A stretch of 64,000 nt of DNA from Saccharomycopsis crataegensis (GCF_037102585.1 NW_027043821.1:779989-843988), one strand, 5' to 3'. Shown: positions 35,551-45,960, counted from the first letter of the stretch. Notes: generated by a model not told the origin, from the letters alone. A program made the numbers and translations.

Positions 35551-37689
35551 AATAGGGTTAGCATACCTTTAGTTCAAGATAAGCTCAGGAATTAGCAGTT
35601 ATGACGGAGCTTCCTAGCTCTAATCACTCTTAGCCATTGTAAGAAGTAAGTTACTTGAACTAATATGATCGATGGATGATGTCGGGAACTCTCTCCAGTG
35701 ACCTCTTCCAGTCCGTACTCGGTCAATCCATCGTCCTGCTAGTTATTCCATTAACTCGCTTTCTCCTAACGATACAGTTCACAATCAATATTTTCGTAAC
35801 GTCAATGATCAAATACATTTTTTGGCTTCTCTAAGTGATTCAATAGTGTGATGTATCTAATCAAGTACCTTGTTCATTTCATTAGGACATTGTTCATTTC
35901 ATTAGTGCATTTACCGCATCTGGTTAACACTTCTCAGCCTTCAATTCTTTAATTTTCAAAACTGGATATATCATCAAAACCCTTATCCTGTCAATTGACA
36001 ACGATAGAGCTTCTTGGCTCAACCTTATCCCTTTCAGTCGAAATGTTCAAAAGCATGCCCTAGTTCATACTCTTCTGGCCTTATTCACTCCAATGCGATT
36101 CCACGATATATTACATCGCTCACGCACAATCCCTGTTCGACCTTAGGGTTGTATACCTCTTATACAACTTTGACAACGATTATGACACTGCCTTAATCCT
36201 GTTACCAATATCAGCTTCTTGTCACTTTATACGCGATCCTCGCTTAACTCCGGAGCTATTCCAATTACCCCTTTGGAATTATTAGCATTCCGATTCGATA
36301 CCAGCTATCCTTTTTTTTTTTTCGTAACATGGTAATCAAATAGGACTCTTCATTCTTCGGTTTGGAGATTCCAAGCAACCCGAGTAATGACTCTCCATGG
36401 TCGAGCTCTATTTCGATTATCGAAATACCCATGACCCAAGGGAGGTTGCCAACCAAGCCGGAAACGATAATTTACATAGCTTTCTCCTAATCTGTTCTCG
36501 CGAATAGTTGAGACTGATACATCCTTCTGTGGTTTGCATTGTTCACACAACTTGTGGACTTACCCTTATCAACCGCAGATTAACTCTTTCCTGTAAACTC
36601 TGTGTTGAAAGTTCCAATGCTCCAATGTGTCAAGGTAATGTTGTACTGTGGCCTTTCGAAGTAACGAAACCGTTGTTTTATTACTATCATTGTCACCCCA
36701 CAGAACCAATGATCTCCGTTACCACACAAATAACAAGAACACTGGAGACCAACTTATCAGACGAGTATCCCCACAGGAAAGGCTTTAATCGCTCGTTTAA
36801 TTTCCACGGATGCATCAATCTCAATCAATTGTTCGTAACAACATTTAGTAAGACTGTCGATATGACAGAACCTTCCTTTGCAACATGAACAACACAATTT
36901 GTTAAACGTCTCTAGCTTCGGCACCAGTTGCCTTGGTCATCGTAAAAGTTTCCTTTCTCCAATCTTCCATACATCTGTAAGGATCATTCCTTCGATCCAA
37001 AATCAAATAGCGACTTTCCACGTCATCGCTTCGTATCACCTTTTAGTGACTACTATAATTTCAACTCAACAATCTCTAAGCGATGCTATTATCTCATCGC
37101 TCCATAGTTACCAGCTTTCCGTAACCGATACAACTTTGGGACTTCTATCTCCCAATTCCGTTGTCACCCATATATTAATTCCGTTCCAGCACTAGAATAC
37201 CAGAATTAACAAATAATGAGTATACCACCAAACAAACCAATCTTCGGCGTAAGGATTCTAAGATCGTAACCTTTTCTAACTATTTGGTTCTTGACCTAGG
37301 CTCCTCAATAATCACCAATATTTTATAGGAGAGGAATAAAATCCTTCCCAAACATAACTAGTCGGCTCTTGATCCTGACTCAGAAATGTGGCTTAACAAT
37401 AAGCAAAAAAAAATAAACATCAAAAATAAACAATACAAACAAAACAACACGTCGTCGTCTTGTGGGAGTGGTTAGTGGCTATTTGTTCCGATCTCAACCA
37501 CTCCATAAGCAGGGTCATTTTGACACCTATAACGTGATCCTAATCGATCATAAAACCAAACACTCGTTTTCCTCAACGGTGTGAAATACGCAGGGCCACC
37601 GTGGCCCTGAGGTAACAAAATCCAGTCACGAAGGAGGCAGACAATGGTTCTCTTTTTGCCCGTTAAAATACACAAGGCCACCAAAGTTC

Positions 37690-38020
37690 CTCATGTGACA
37701 AGTCAAAAACAAAAGTTACAACGTTCTCGTATAACGATGTAATGTAGCAGGGCATCCACAGCACCTGGGGTGACAACCGTCACAAAACAAAGATAGTTAC
37801 GTCGTTCTCTTATAACGACGTAAAACAGACAGGGCTTCCAAAGCGCCTGGGGTGACAGCAGTCACAAACAAAAATAATTTCATCGTTCTCTTATAACGAA
37901 GTAAAACAGACAGGGCTTCCACAGCACCTGTGGTGACAACAGTCACAAACAAAAATAATTTCATCGTTCACATATAACAATGTAAAGCAGTCAGGGAATT
38001 CGCGTCACCTGGCGTGGCGT
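37690..38020 (-). repeat. 80-bp tandem repeat, about four units
   Basis: Units near 37700, 37780, 37860 and 37940 share CGTTCTCTTATAACG, ACAGGGCTTCCA and CACCTGTGGTGAC. The clearest unit has a perfect 10-bp inverted repeat TTACGTCGTT/AACGACGTAA with a 7-nt loop; the other units keep most pairs. A further palindrome, CAGGGCCAC/GTGGCCCTG, lies just left (about 37588-37606). Period is not a multiple of three. Confidence 0.7.
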
Positions 38021-38824
38021 TAAATCTTCAACACACTCAAGACAAACACATATGACAAACACATATGACGTCTTTTCTGACGAAGTAACCAAGACAGAGT
38101 CCTGCAGGTATATGAGGTAACTGTAATCATATTCGCATTATCGCATCCGACCTAGCGAAGTAAGATAGTCATGGTCGGAAAGATACTTCATATAACACAA
38201 CGGTGGGTACATCCATTATGCCGTGGTGAGAAAAGGGTGAGTGACAAATTGTTCAACTCAGTTGCACTGAGATGACACGTAGCTTCGCTTCCATGACTTT
38301 CGCTAGCATAATGCAGCCAAGCTTAAGCTTGATCTCTTCGAAACAGTACCCACGTCTTCTCCAGGAACAGCATTATACACCAATTCCACTGCAACCGTGC
38401 GCCTGTCTCTGGTTTGGTATTGTCAGCTCCTGAACCTTATGACGGATTCCAGCGCATCACTTTCACGACACCTTGGACATTCCGAACATGATGGCCCACT
38501 CAAGGGTTCTCCTAGTTCGCTCTTCAGGACGTTTCATAAATAAACCTTATTATTTCTGACCATTCACAGAACGACTATTCTCGGAAGAGTATTGCTTTGT
38601 CCCGTTTAGCATGTTTGTGCAACATTGATAGTTCGTAAAACTTCCATTATTCGGTCGAGTAAGCAACTAACCCCACGGTGAAACGTAGCAATCACTCCAT
38701 GTCAACTTGTGATAGCACACGTCGACTTCAATAATTCACCGGAAGCTCTTCTGCCATACTCCACTTAAGATCCCGAGTTAACCAACTAGGCTTCGCGGGG
38801 CACCAAGAATGAGGTGTCCTTAAA

Positions 38825-38840
38825 CCTAGTGGTGCTACCA
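38825..38840 (-). other. Primer-binding site of the LTR-A element
   Basis: TGGTAGCACCACTAGG in sense, 2 nt from the LTR-A end, identical to the site of the LTR-B element at 5599-5614. Confidence 0.75.
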
Positions 38841-38842
38841 AA

Positions 38843-39131
38843 TGTTACAATCAGTGTGCAAGGGCACACTAGATTCTGGAATCAAGTGGAGATTACAGGC
38901 AGTATTTTATATCCAAAGAGACTTGTCCTTCCTAAACTAAATCAAGGTCAAAACTAAAGGAATGTTGAATCCTTAAATAAAGTAAATGGTTAAAACTAAT
39001 AATGGGGTGTTGGACCCGTTCTCGCAATAAAAGACTAAAAGATAAGGGGTGGAACATAAGGTGATACCTTGATAAGGTAATACCTCGATGAGGTAATGCC
39101 GATCATGGGTTCCGTATGGTACCATACCGAT
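38843..39131 (-). repeat. LTR-A, 3' part (split by full-length LINE-I)
   Basis: In sense it runs from ATCGGTATGGTACC to GATTGTAACA. Its first part is 6.3 kb away at 45429-45480. The bases CCATACCGAT occur at both LINE edges (39122-39131, 45429-45438), a 10-bp target duplication. Confidence 0.88.
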
Positions 39132-39357
39132 TTTTTTTTTTAAAGACAAAATTCAATATATTAATTAATTATATAACTATATATCTCATAAACTACTTAA
39201 TGTAGTTTGAAAATTAAAGTGTTAAGGGAAAACCATTAATGGTGAAAAACCCTATTATTGAGAAAAAATGTTTTTATGCGTTTTTAAGGTTTTTAATTGT
39301 TGTTTTTTTTTTTGATTTTATTTTCTTGTTTTTCCCCACCTATTTTTTCTTCTCCGC

Positions 39358-42093
39358 TTAAAAGATATTGCTTTCAAGCAAGAAGATCATTGAATCAACG
39401 GCCATATGACAATTGAAATGCCTTTTGGATTTCAATCTTGATAATTTTCGTTGGAAACCTAGATATCTATCGATCATTCTGGTTTCGTTCATGTTGGTGG
39501 CAGGGGTAATGATTGTTTGCCAGGTTAATGGGATATTCAAGTCAGTTTTTTTCCAAAGTTTCTGGGCCAATGGACATTCAATAAGATGGTGCTTCATGAT
39601 TTCAAATTGGATTTCCTTTGGGGCATATTGGGGTTCATCATATCTGGTTAATTTTTTGCTGCAATAGTCACAATGATTATTTACGTAATTGTGATTTTCA
39701 ATGCCCAAATGAAAGATGTGAATATTTTGATATTTCCCCGGGAAATGTTGGTTGAATTTTTTGAGGTTATGCCAAAAGTTATCAACTTGTTTCTGATTCA
39801 CCCCAGTAATATCCATGAGTGTTTTTGACATCTTGTCCACATCTTGTTTTTCCCGTTGTTTTTTACTTCCTTTAGTATGGTCAAAATCCTTAATTCTAAT
39901 TGGAATGTGTTGTTGATATTTTTCAGGAATCCCTTTTTCAATTGAATTTTTCAAATCTTCAATTCCAATCTTCATTGGCTTCAACCTGATTGTACGTTTC
40001 TTTATACCAAGAACTTTTCTGAAATCCCAGTACGCTGTCCTTTCAGCATCTGAGAATGTGCTGCTATTCATAACTTCCAAGGAAATTGAATCATTGGTAT
40101 TCTCAATGTCATCCGCTAGTTCAAGTAATACCACCCACCAATAATGAGTTTTGATATAATCTTCCTTTGGTGATTTTGTTGGTGATGTTTTTTGAATGAT
40201 GTTGTTGATACTTGATTGAATTTTGAAACGTAATATCTGGTTATATTTAGTGTGACTATCCAAAAACAAATCCTGGAAAATTTTAGCTCTTCGGTGTTGG
40301 AGTTGAGACTTTAAATCAATCATTGAGAAACCGCCTTTGTTGTTGTGTGTCTTGAGTGTGTCCAAAGAAATAGGTGTATCTTGCTTGACCAATAATTTAA
40401 TCGATGTGTCAATTTGATTCAACTGATTGGGTAACAAAGGTTGGTGTAGTTCTTTGTAATAGAACTTGGATGCAATATATGTGTTGAATGCTTCTATTTT
40501 TGATTGAATCAGCAAGCTGGTCATGTTTGATAACTTGTACTTGATATAGAGGTCACGCTGCAATGTTTCCGGCCAAAATGTCACTGATGGCCCAATAGTT
40601 ATCCCCAAATATGTCAATTGAAAGTTTTCATCAGCAATCTCAAATGGGAATGGTGTCAAAAATGGATAAGTATCAGTTGGTATGATTAGTTGGGATTTCT
40701 TTTCATTGAGTTTGCTGCCACTGAATTTTTCAAATAGTCTAATACATTTCATTGTTTTGGAATAATCTCTTTTATCTTTGAGGAAAACTGTGATATCATC
40801 AGCAAAAGCAAGATAATGTTGACTGCTATATGCTTCAGGTATCAAATCTCCTTGGTAACTATGGCCTCTGGTATTCTGTTTGATAGATCGTAGTAAAGGT
40901 TCTACTGCTAATGCAAATAATGAAGGGGAAAACGGATTACCTTGGAGGGTACCATTTTTTAAATTGAATAATGGGCCGGTCATGTTGTTGATGTATAAGG
41001 ATCCCGTTGTCTGCTTGAGGATGTTGATGATTAACTTGGCTAATTTTTTTCCAAAATTTAAATGGGACAATAGTTGTTCCATATATTCGTGAGATATCCT
41101 ATCGAACGCTTTCTCCAAATCCACAATTAGTATCAGCTTTTGTGGATTTGGTATTATATGCGTTTTATCTTTTGGATGAATTAGACTATCTAACATTTCT
41201 CTGAAAATGGTGATGTTGGAGAACGATGACCGGCCTGGAATAAAACCAGCTTGATCTTCCCCTATGATATCAGGCAAGTGCTTCAACAACCTATTATTAA
41301 TTATTGTGGATAATAATCGAAGATTAGTGTTGATAAGGGCTATCGGCCTATAGTTTCCAATGTTTTCTTTTGACTTTCCAGGCTTTGGTATGATGTTAAA
41401 GAGTATAGTTCGGTAGTGGAATGGTAAATTTCCTTCAGTTAGAATGTGGTTAAATTCTTGAAGAAGGATGTGTTTGATTTGGGGAAATAATTCCTTATAA
41501 AATTTGTATGGGATTCCATCTATGCCCGGTGTGGACTTCAAATTTGCCGAATCAATTGCCAGTTTGAGTTCTTCCATTGTTATGGAGGAATCCATTTTTC
41601 TCTTCTCTTCAGGAGATATTCCTTGGGTTGGAATCACGTCCTGAAGATATTTATGTATTTTTTTTGTGTCCTTTGTTCCTCTGGTTCCATCAAACAAGTC
41701 CATATAATATTCAGTTGCTATTTTCATTATCTCTTCATGAGATTGAACTAGTGTCCCTTCTACATCTTTTAGCTGTTTTATTGGGCGTTGTTCTTGATAT
41801 TGGTGGAAAACTTGGTTAATATGTTGATAATATTCCGTCACTTTATCAAGTTCAGGCACTTTCACTTTTTTCAACATGTGTTTGAGTTTTTCTGCTTTGC
41901 ATTTAATATCAATTATTAATTCATCGGTTCCTTGGATATCTTCATTTATAGATTGGTGCCTGAGAACATTAATGATTCTATCGGTTAATCTATATCTCTT
42001 CATATTATAGTAAGCCTTGGATGAAGTTAAAGTCAACTCCACTGTAACTGAATCATGTGTGGATCTTTTCCCAAAATGATTTGTTTGTGTCAT
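39358..42093 (-). CDS. LINE-I ORF2, reverse transcriptase part
   Basis: 911 residues: end of the endonuclease (KRSTHDSVTVEL, with the SDH-like STHD), then reverse transcriptase (NYRPIALINTN, GFIPGRSS, VDLEKAFDRISHEYM, FADD) and the C-terminal zinc segment CDYCSKKL...H...C. It overlaps the preceding endonuclease frame by 4 bases in a -1 relation; a single indel in the A-rich stretch near 42095-42120 explains the split. Confidence 0.88.
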   Translation of the reverse strand: MTQTNHFGKRSTHDSVTVELTLTSSKAYYNMKRYRLTDRIINVLRHQSINEDIQGTDELIIDIKCKAEKLKHMLKKVKVPELDKVTEYYQHINQVFHQYQEQRPIKQLKDVEGTLVQSHEEIMKIATEYYMDLFDGTRGTKDTKKIHKYLQDVIPTQGISPEEKRKMDSSITMEELKLAIDSANLKSTPGIDGIPYKFYKELFPQIKHILLQEFNHILTEGNLPFHYRTILFNIIPKPGKSKENIGNYRPIALINTNLRLLSTIINNRLLKHLPDIIGEDQAGFIPGRSSFSNITIFREMLDSLIHPKDKTHIIPNPQKLILIVDLEKAFDRISHEYMEQLLSHLNFGKKLAKLIINILKQTTGSLYINNMTGPLFNLKNGTLQGNPFSPSLFALAVEPLLRSIKQNTRGHSYQGDLIPEAYSSQHYLAFADDITVFLKDKRDYSKTMKCIRLFEKFSGSKLNEKKSQLIIPTDTYPFLTPFPFEIADENFQLTYLGITIGPSVTFWPETLQRDLYIKYKLSNMTSLLIQSKIEAFNTYIASKFYYKELHQPLLPNQLNQIDTSIKLLVKQDTPISLDTLKTHNNKGGFSMIDLKSQLQHRRAKIFQDLFLDSHTKYNQILRFKIQSSINNIIQKTSPTKSPKEDYIKTHYWWVVLLELADDIENTNDSISLEVMNSSTFSDAERTAYWDFRKVLGIKKRTIRLKPMKIGIEDLKNSIEKGIPEKYQQHIPIRIKDFDHTKGSKKQREKQDVDKMSKTLMDITGVNQKQVDNFWHNLKKFNQHFPGKYQNIHIFHLGIENHNYVNNHCDYCSKKLTRYDEPQYAPKEIQFEIMKHHLIECPLAQKLWKKTDLNIPLTWQTIITPATNMNETRMIDRYLGFQRKLSRLKSKRHFNCHMAVDSMIFLLESNIF

Positions 42094-42773
42094 ATTCCAT
42101 TTGTTTTCTTTGTTTTTAAGAAGCTCCCAGTGATATAGAACCTATCCAATCTCCGGCTTTTCCCTAATTCTGATGCTTTATTAGTGAATGTTTTCTTGAT
42201 GTTATGTTTGATTGAATTGAATGAGTCCTTCAAGTTCAACAAAGTAATGAGATTAGTTAAGGATTCAGCAACTGAGTCTTCACGGCTTCTATAATTTAGG
42301 GAGTCCGAACGATCAATAAAATTATTAAAATCACCAGCTAACATGATGTTGATTGTCTTTCCTGGGAATCTAGTTTGAAGATTCTGATGTTGGGCAAGTA
42401 AACTGAGTTTGAGCTGATCATGGATCTGATTTTGCTTTTGGTATTGATTTGGATTATACAAGTTTATAATCCAGAGTGCTTGGTTATTTTCTAATTCAAT
42501 TAAGACATCCGTGATGTGTTTTTGGAGTTCATGTTGGACAGTAATACCTGCTAATTTGGATCCTAACACTGGAATAGAATCATCAACAATTATTGCTGTT
42601 CTGGAACAGGTTGAATTATAGTATATGACTTTGTTATCGAACTGAAACGAAAAGTCTTCTGATAGATTTAGTTCTTGGAGCAAAGACACATTGGATTTTT
42701 GGGTGAAACTTATTACCAACTGGTCGCTGATACGACTCCGTTGTATATTTTGAGTATTGATTTTAATAATCAT
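42090..42773 (-). CDS. LINE-I ORF2, endonuclease part (frame-broken)
   Basis: 227 residues of an APE-type endonuclease: NTQNIQ (Asn), LLQELN (catalytic Glu), LAGDFNN (Asp/Asn) and RRLDRFYI. It stops at TGA just where the RT frame takes over. The start lies 5 nt after the ORF1b stop, so translation by reinitiation is plausible. Confidence 0.85.
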   Translation of the reverse strand: MIIKINTQNIQRSRISDQLVISFTQKSNVSLLQELNLSEDFSFQFDNKVIYYNSTCSRTAIIVDDSIPVLGSKLAGITVQHELQKHITDVLIELENNQALWIINLYNPNQYQKQNQIHDQLKLSLLAQHQNLQTRFPGKTINIMLAGDFNNFIDRSDSLNYRSREDSVAESLTNLITLLNLKDSFNSIKHNIKKTFTNKASELGKSRRLDRFYITGSFLKTKKTNGI

Positions 42774-42778
42774 TATGT

Positions 42779-44764
42779 TTATTCATTGGAATTTTGATTT
42801 GTCTGTTTGTTTCTGGTTGCATCAGCTTCCAGAGTTGACAAATCATCATTGGTTGGTGTTAATTCTGTTTTCTCATGTACTGGAATTTCATCACCCAGTA
42901 GCATTTCATCCTGCTCATATTCTTCTGAATCCTCATATTCGTCTTTTGCATCATAGATGTATTCTCCATCATTTTCATACTCCTCATCATATTCTTCGTC
43001 ATTATCATTATCAGGTTCTGCACTTGATTCAGACAGGGTTGGCTCTTTAGAGCCAGTTTGTGCCAGTTTTGATGTCACTGATGGGTGTGGGTCTTTAATG
43101 ACTAACTTAATAGATTTTGGTACAAATGGTTTTGGTGCTGAAGGCTTGGTGGTGTTAATTTTGGTCAAAATTGGGGTAGAGATTGGGGTAGATTTTGGGG
43201 TAGATTTTGGGGTAGATTTTGGAGTAGAAGCTGGGGTAGAAGTTGGGTTGGACAAGGTTTGATTAGATTTTGGGGTAATTGGATGGGATCTAAACACATT
43301 CAACTTAATTCCTGGTTTTGCTGACTCTTGCTTGGTTTCAGCTGGTTTCTCCCTTTGAAGGATTTTCTTTGGTTTGACGGATGCCTTCTTTTTGGAGGCC
43401 TTTCTAACTTGATTAACCGGAGGAGGGGTGATTTGATGCTTTCTGTTGATAGCTGGTGTGGTAGTTTGAATATTTTCATAATCATCATCTCTTTCTTTGG
43501 ATATTAATCCCAATTGGTGGAATGGATTCTTCCATAAATTGCTCAGTTCATTTTGTGGTGGTTTTGACTGTCTGGATCTAGATGAACCATGAACCATGGT
43601 GAACTCGGTAGAAGGAACTTCAATCACTGGTGGTTGATTTTGCTTCTGTTTGGGGTTCTCATGACGATCATCTGTAACATTTTTCTTTGGCCGCTTAAAG
43701 TAACAGTCTTTAGCTACATGGCTAGGCTTTTTGCAAATCGCGCAAGATGCTTGCTTGCAATTGTATCTGGTGTGTTCTCTTGAACCACAATTGATACAGT
43801 GTAAGCATTTAGTAATAACTTTAGAAACAATGTTGTCTTGGTGAATAACCGGGATTTGTTTTCCTGGTTCCATTTCCAAGTAACCATAAATGTAACGATT
43901 TTTAAGCTCCTCGTTAGGTCTTTTAGTCATGTCACTTTTAATCACTGAGAATGATGTTGGTTCAATTTGGGCTAGGTCAAGCGCTTGCTTGATGGTAGCA
44001 TCGACAAAATAGTCGGGGGTTGTTTCCAAGGCTGTTATCTCAATCAATTGGATTTCTTTATCATTCTTATTGATATTGATGCGTGGCTTGTAAGTGGATT
44101 GTTCAATGTCAACACTTAAATGGCTAGTGACAAAATCAATAAATGCATCACGTAACTTTTCATTCTTAGTTTGTAATTGACCTTTCAATATTGGGATAAG
44201 TGAGGATTTGAGACAAATAGTTTCATTTGAAATAAACAAGTAGTTTTGAGCTTCAATTAAAGCTTTCTTGATGAAGTTGATATCATCATTATCATTCAAA
44301 TCAGTTTCAATGTTGGTTAATTTAACATCGATTAATTTTTGGAAGGCATCCTTTATTGAACTCAAATGATCATCAAGTTCATACTTCCGGTAGACTTCAG
44401 GTGGGATAATAAATGACATCATGATTTTTTGTTTATCTTGATGGCTCATAATAAATTTAATGTAATCCTCCTCTGCAATATTAGATTGTTTCAATCTTGA
44501 GAATTCATTAATTAAATGGGAATTTGTATAAAATTTGAAAAACTTTTCAATGGTGTAGATTTTAACAAATTCTTGATATTTCTCTTCAACATTTTCCACT
44601 TTTTGTGTGTCAAATCCGAAAAGTGATCCCCTCATGCCCTTTTCCTTAATAGCATATTCAAGGACATCTTGGTGTTCGAACTTGATTGATTTGAGATATT
44701 TAGCCCATTTAAAAACTCTTTCGAATTTGGCTAAAACATTTTGAAAAGTGGAGGTGGTGTTCAT
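42779..44764 (-). CDS. LINE-I ORF1b (nucleocapsid-like, two zinc knuckles)
   Basis: 661 residues. An N-terminal helical region, two CCHC knuckles in tandem (CINCGSREHTRYNC and CAICKKPSHVAKDC, about residues 323-355), a Lys/Pro-rich part, an STPK repeat tract encoded by a ~15-bp minisatellite (about 43180-43240) and an acidic tail (NDNDEEYDEEYENDGEY). This is the RNA-binding ORF1 protein of L1-type elements. It lies in the -1 frame of ORF1a, and similarity to LINE-III continues upstream of this ATG. Confidence 0.85.
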   Translation of the reverse strand: MNTTSTFQNVLAKFERVFKWAKYLKSIKFEHQDVLEYAIKEKGMRGSLFGFDTQKVENVEEKYQEFVKIYTIEKFFKFYTNSHLINEFSRLKQSNIAEEDYIKFIMSHQDKQKIMMSFIIPPEVYRKYELDDHLSSIKDAFQKLIDVKLTNIETDLNDNDDINFIKKALIEAQNYLFISNETICLKSSLIPILKGQLQTKNEKLRDAFIDFVTSHLSVDIEQSTYKPRININKNDKEIQLIEITALETTPDYFVDATIKQALDLAQIEPTSFSVIKSDMTKRPNEELKNRYIYGYLEMEPGKQIPVIHQDNIVSKVITKCLHCINCGSREHTRYNCKQASCAICKKPSHVAKDCYFKRPKKNVTDDRHENPKQKQNQPPVIEVPSTEFTMVHGSSRSRQSKPPQNELSNLWKNPFHQLGLISKERDDDYENIQTTTPAINRKHQITPPPVNQVRKASKKKASVKPKKILQREKPAETKQESAKPGIKLNVFRSHPITPKSNQTLSNPTSTPASTPKSTPKSTPKSTPISTPILTKINTTKPSAPKPFVPKSIKLVIKDPHPSVTSKLAQTGSKEPTLSESSAEPDNDNDEEYDEEYENDGEYIYDAKDEYEDSEEYEQDEMLLGDEIPVHEKTELTPTNDDLSTLEADATRNKQTNQNSNE

Positions 44765-44766
44765 AA

Positions 44767-45405
44767 TCAGAGTCCCCTGTTGGGATGCGCCTTTAGAGCC
44801 CGAGGCGATTTGGGCGTAGGATCTGCTGAAAGCAGCAACTGGGGCTGGGTTAGTTTTTTTTGGGGTTTTTTGGTTTTCAGAGTTTTTTTGGGTTTTGTTG
44901 TTTTCAATTTTTTTTGGTTTTCAGAGTTTTCAGTAACAAAATCAATAGAAACAGAAGGTTGTGAATCTCCTTGAGATTCAATGGTGGCTTGATTTGACAT
45001 ATGCATGTCGACGCTAGTGTCACCTGCACTATCAAGATTGCGATCGCAATCAACTGGAGAAACATTAATTTCCAGGGCTGGGCGGTGGGCAATATCAACA
45101 TCAGAATCAGCATTAGAGGCCTCATTTATGGTATTAGATGGGGTTGCAAAGGTTTCAGCAGTACTTAAAAAAGTATTGTCATCTTCCTCAGTGATTTCTT
45201 CGTCTGAATGTGGTTCATTTCCGTGTTTGTTTACATTGTTTTGATCGGTTGCGTTGGGATTTGCATGATCTAAGTCAACGATAATATCAGAAGAAACCAG
45301 GGTTTCTTGAGAAGGTGGATCATTTGTTGGATCAGTGGAGTAGTTGGAAGGCTTTGGAATTTTCCAATAATTTCGATTTATATTAAATCTCATCCCAAAA
45401 AACAC
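44767..45405 (-). CDS. LINE-I ORF1a (acidic N-terminal domain)
   Basis: The open frame of 212 codons starts in a LINE-III tail patch; genuine LINE-I codons begin around KPSNYSTDPTNDPP. Acidic and low complexity, ending in a Lys-rich region. Two A-AAA-AAA heptamers (44914-44908 and 44860-44854, minus strand) lie where the -1 frame of ORF1b opens, so ORF1a-1b may be joined by frameshifting. The natural start codon seems lost. Confidence 0.75.
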   Translation of the reverse strand: MFFGMRFNINRNYWKIPKPSNYSTDPTNDPPSQETLVSSDIIVDLDHANPNATDQNNVNKHGNEPHSDEEITEEDDNTFLSTAETFATPSNTINEASNADSDVDIAHRPALEINVSPVDCDRNLDSAGDTSVDMHMSNQATIESQGDSQPSVSIDFVTENSENQKKLKTTKPKKTLKTKKPQKKLTQPQLLLSADPTPKSPRALKAHPNRGL

Positions 45406-45428
45406 CAGGACTCAACCTGAGCATGATC

Positions 45429-45480
45429 CCATACCGATGGTAACCAGGACACAACCTAACCATGATCCCATAATATAACA
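45429..45480 (-). repeat. LTR-A, first ~50 bp, beside tRNA-Asp
   Basis: Reverse complement of TGTTATATTATGGG...ACCATCGG plus the LINE target duplication. The LTR start lies 12 bp upstream of tRNA-Asp. Confidence 0.87.
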
Positions 45481-45492
45481 CAATACATCAGT

Positions 45493-45564
45493 TCCGTGAT
45501 AGTTTAGTGGCTAGAATCCCCGCTTGTCGCGCGGGGGACCGGGGTTCAATTCCCCGTCGCGGAG
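45493..45564 (+). tRNA. tRNA-Asp (GTC)
   Basis: 72 nt; acceptor TCCGTGA/TCGCGGA, discriminator G; anticodon loop TTGTCGC gives GTC; T-loop TTCAATT. First of an Asp-Lys pair separated by 3 bp. Confidence 0.97.
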
Positions 45565-45567
45565 TAT

Positions 45568-45651
45568 GCCTCGCTAGCACAATCGGTAGTGCATTCGACT
45601 CTTATCCTAATTGTAATCGAAAGGTTGCGGGTTCGAGCCCCGCGTGGGGCT
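45568..45651 (+). tRNA. tRNA-Lys (CTT) with intron
   Basis: 84 nt with an intron of about 11 nt after position 37 (anticodon loop CTCTTA...A). Acceptor GCCTCGC/GTGGGGC, discriminator T; B-box GGTTCGAGCCC. It starts 3 bp after tRNA-Asp. Confidence 0.93.
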
Positions 45652-45775
45652 ATGTTTTTGTCTATGCATTAAATGTTACCTAGAAAATAAAAAAGCCTAC
45701 CTTTTTTTTTTCAATTATTGTTGGAGTCGCCTGTTGTACAGGGCAACGCCAGACTGTTGTACTTCACTGGAAGTA

Positions 45776-45960
45776 CAGTGTTTTCATTTTTTATTCGTAC
45801 CAACCACCGGAAATGTTCATACCAGTGGCAAAAAATAATTCATACCGACCCCCGGTATTTTTCGTACCACCGCAGCGGGATTTATTCAGACCATCTAAGA
45901 AAAATAGTTCATACTATTGCACTTTAATTATTCATACCAACAGAATACAAAATTCATACT
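45776..45960 (+). repeat. Left terminal inverted repeat with eight octamer motifs
   Basis: TTC(A/G)TACC-type octamers at 45794, 45816, 45839, 45861, 45885, 45908, 45931 and 45953, spaced 22-24 bp. The right inverted repeat (about 47885-48064) mirrors them. Likely transposase binding sites. Confidence 0.8.

Larger units (their letters stand above)
35551..38842 (-). mobile_element. Decayed interior of a Ty3-like LTR-A element
   Basis: About 3.3 kb without a long ORF. The right end carries the Ty3-type primer-binding site next to an LTR-A, so the interior should read leftward. Around 36840-36900 the minus strand reads a Cys-rich CCKGRFCHIDSLTKC segment reminiscent of a nucleocapsid knuckle, but with irregular spacing. 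No catalytic motif is certain. The left end is removed at copia element 2. Confidence 0.55.
39132..45428 (-). mobile_element. LINE-I copy d, essentially full length (6.3 kb)
   Basis: 5' to 3' on the minus strand: ORF1a, ORF1b, ORF2 in two frames, 3' UTR with hairpin, tail and poly(A). Flanked by the 10-bp duplication CCATACCGAT in LTR-A. Its first ~70 bp are unusual: an LTR-A-like scrap (ATGGGATCATG, GAGTCCTGG) then a LINE-III tail (AATATAAATCGAAATTATTG), suggesting template switching. The 5' end faces tRNA-Asp, about 60 bp away. Confidence 0.9.

Noticed and set aside
36840-36900. Nucleocapsid-type zinc knuckle on the minus strand
   Set aside because: Cysteines and a histidine are present but spacing does not fit C-x2-C-x4-H-x4-C, and surrounding frames contain stops. 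Kept only as a hint that the region is retroelement interior.
35551-38820. Several 60-126-codon frames in the decayed region
   Set aside because: Short, no motif, both strands, typical of chance frames in a decayed retroelement.
42779-44764. ORF1b acidic C-terminus and STPK repeats as a cell-wall or secreted host protein
   Set aside because: No signal peptide, and the tandem CCHC knuckles and position before ORF2 identify a LINE ORF1.
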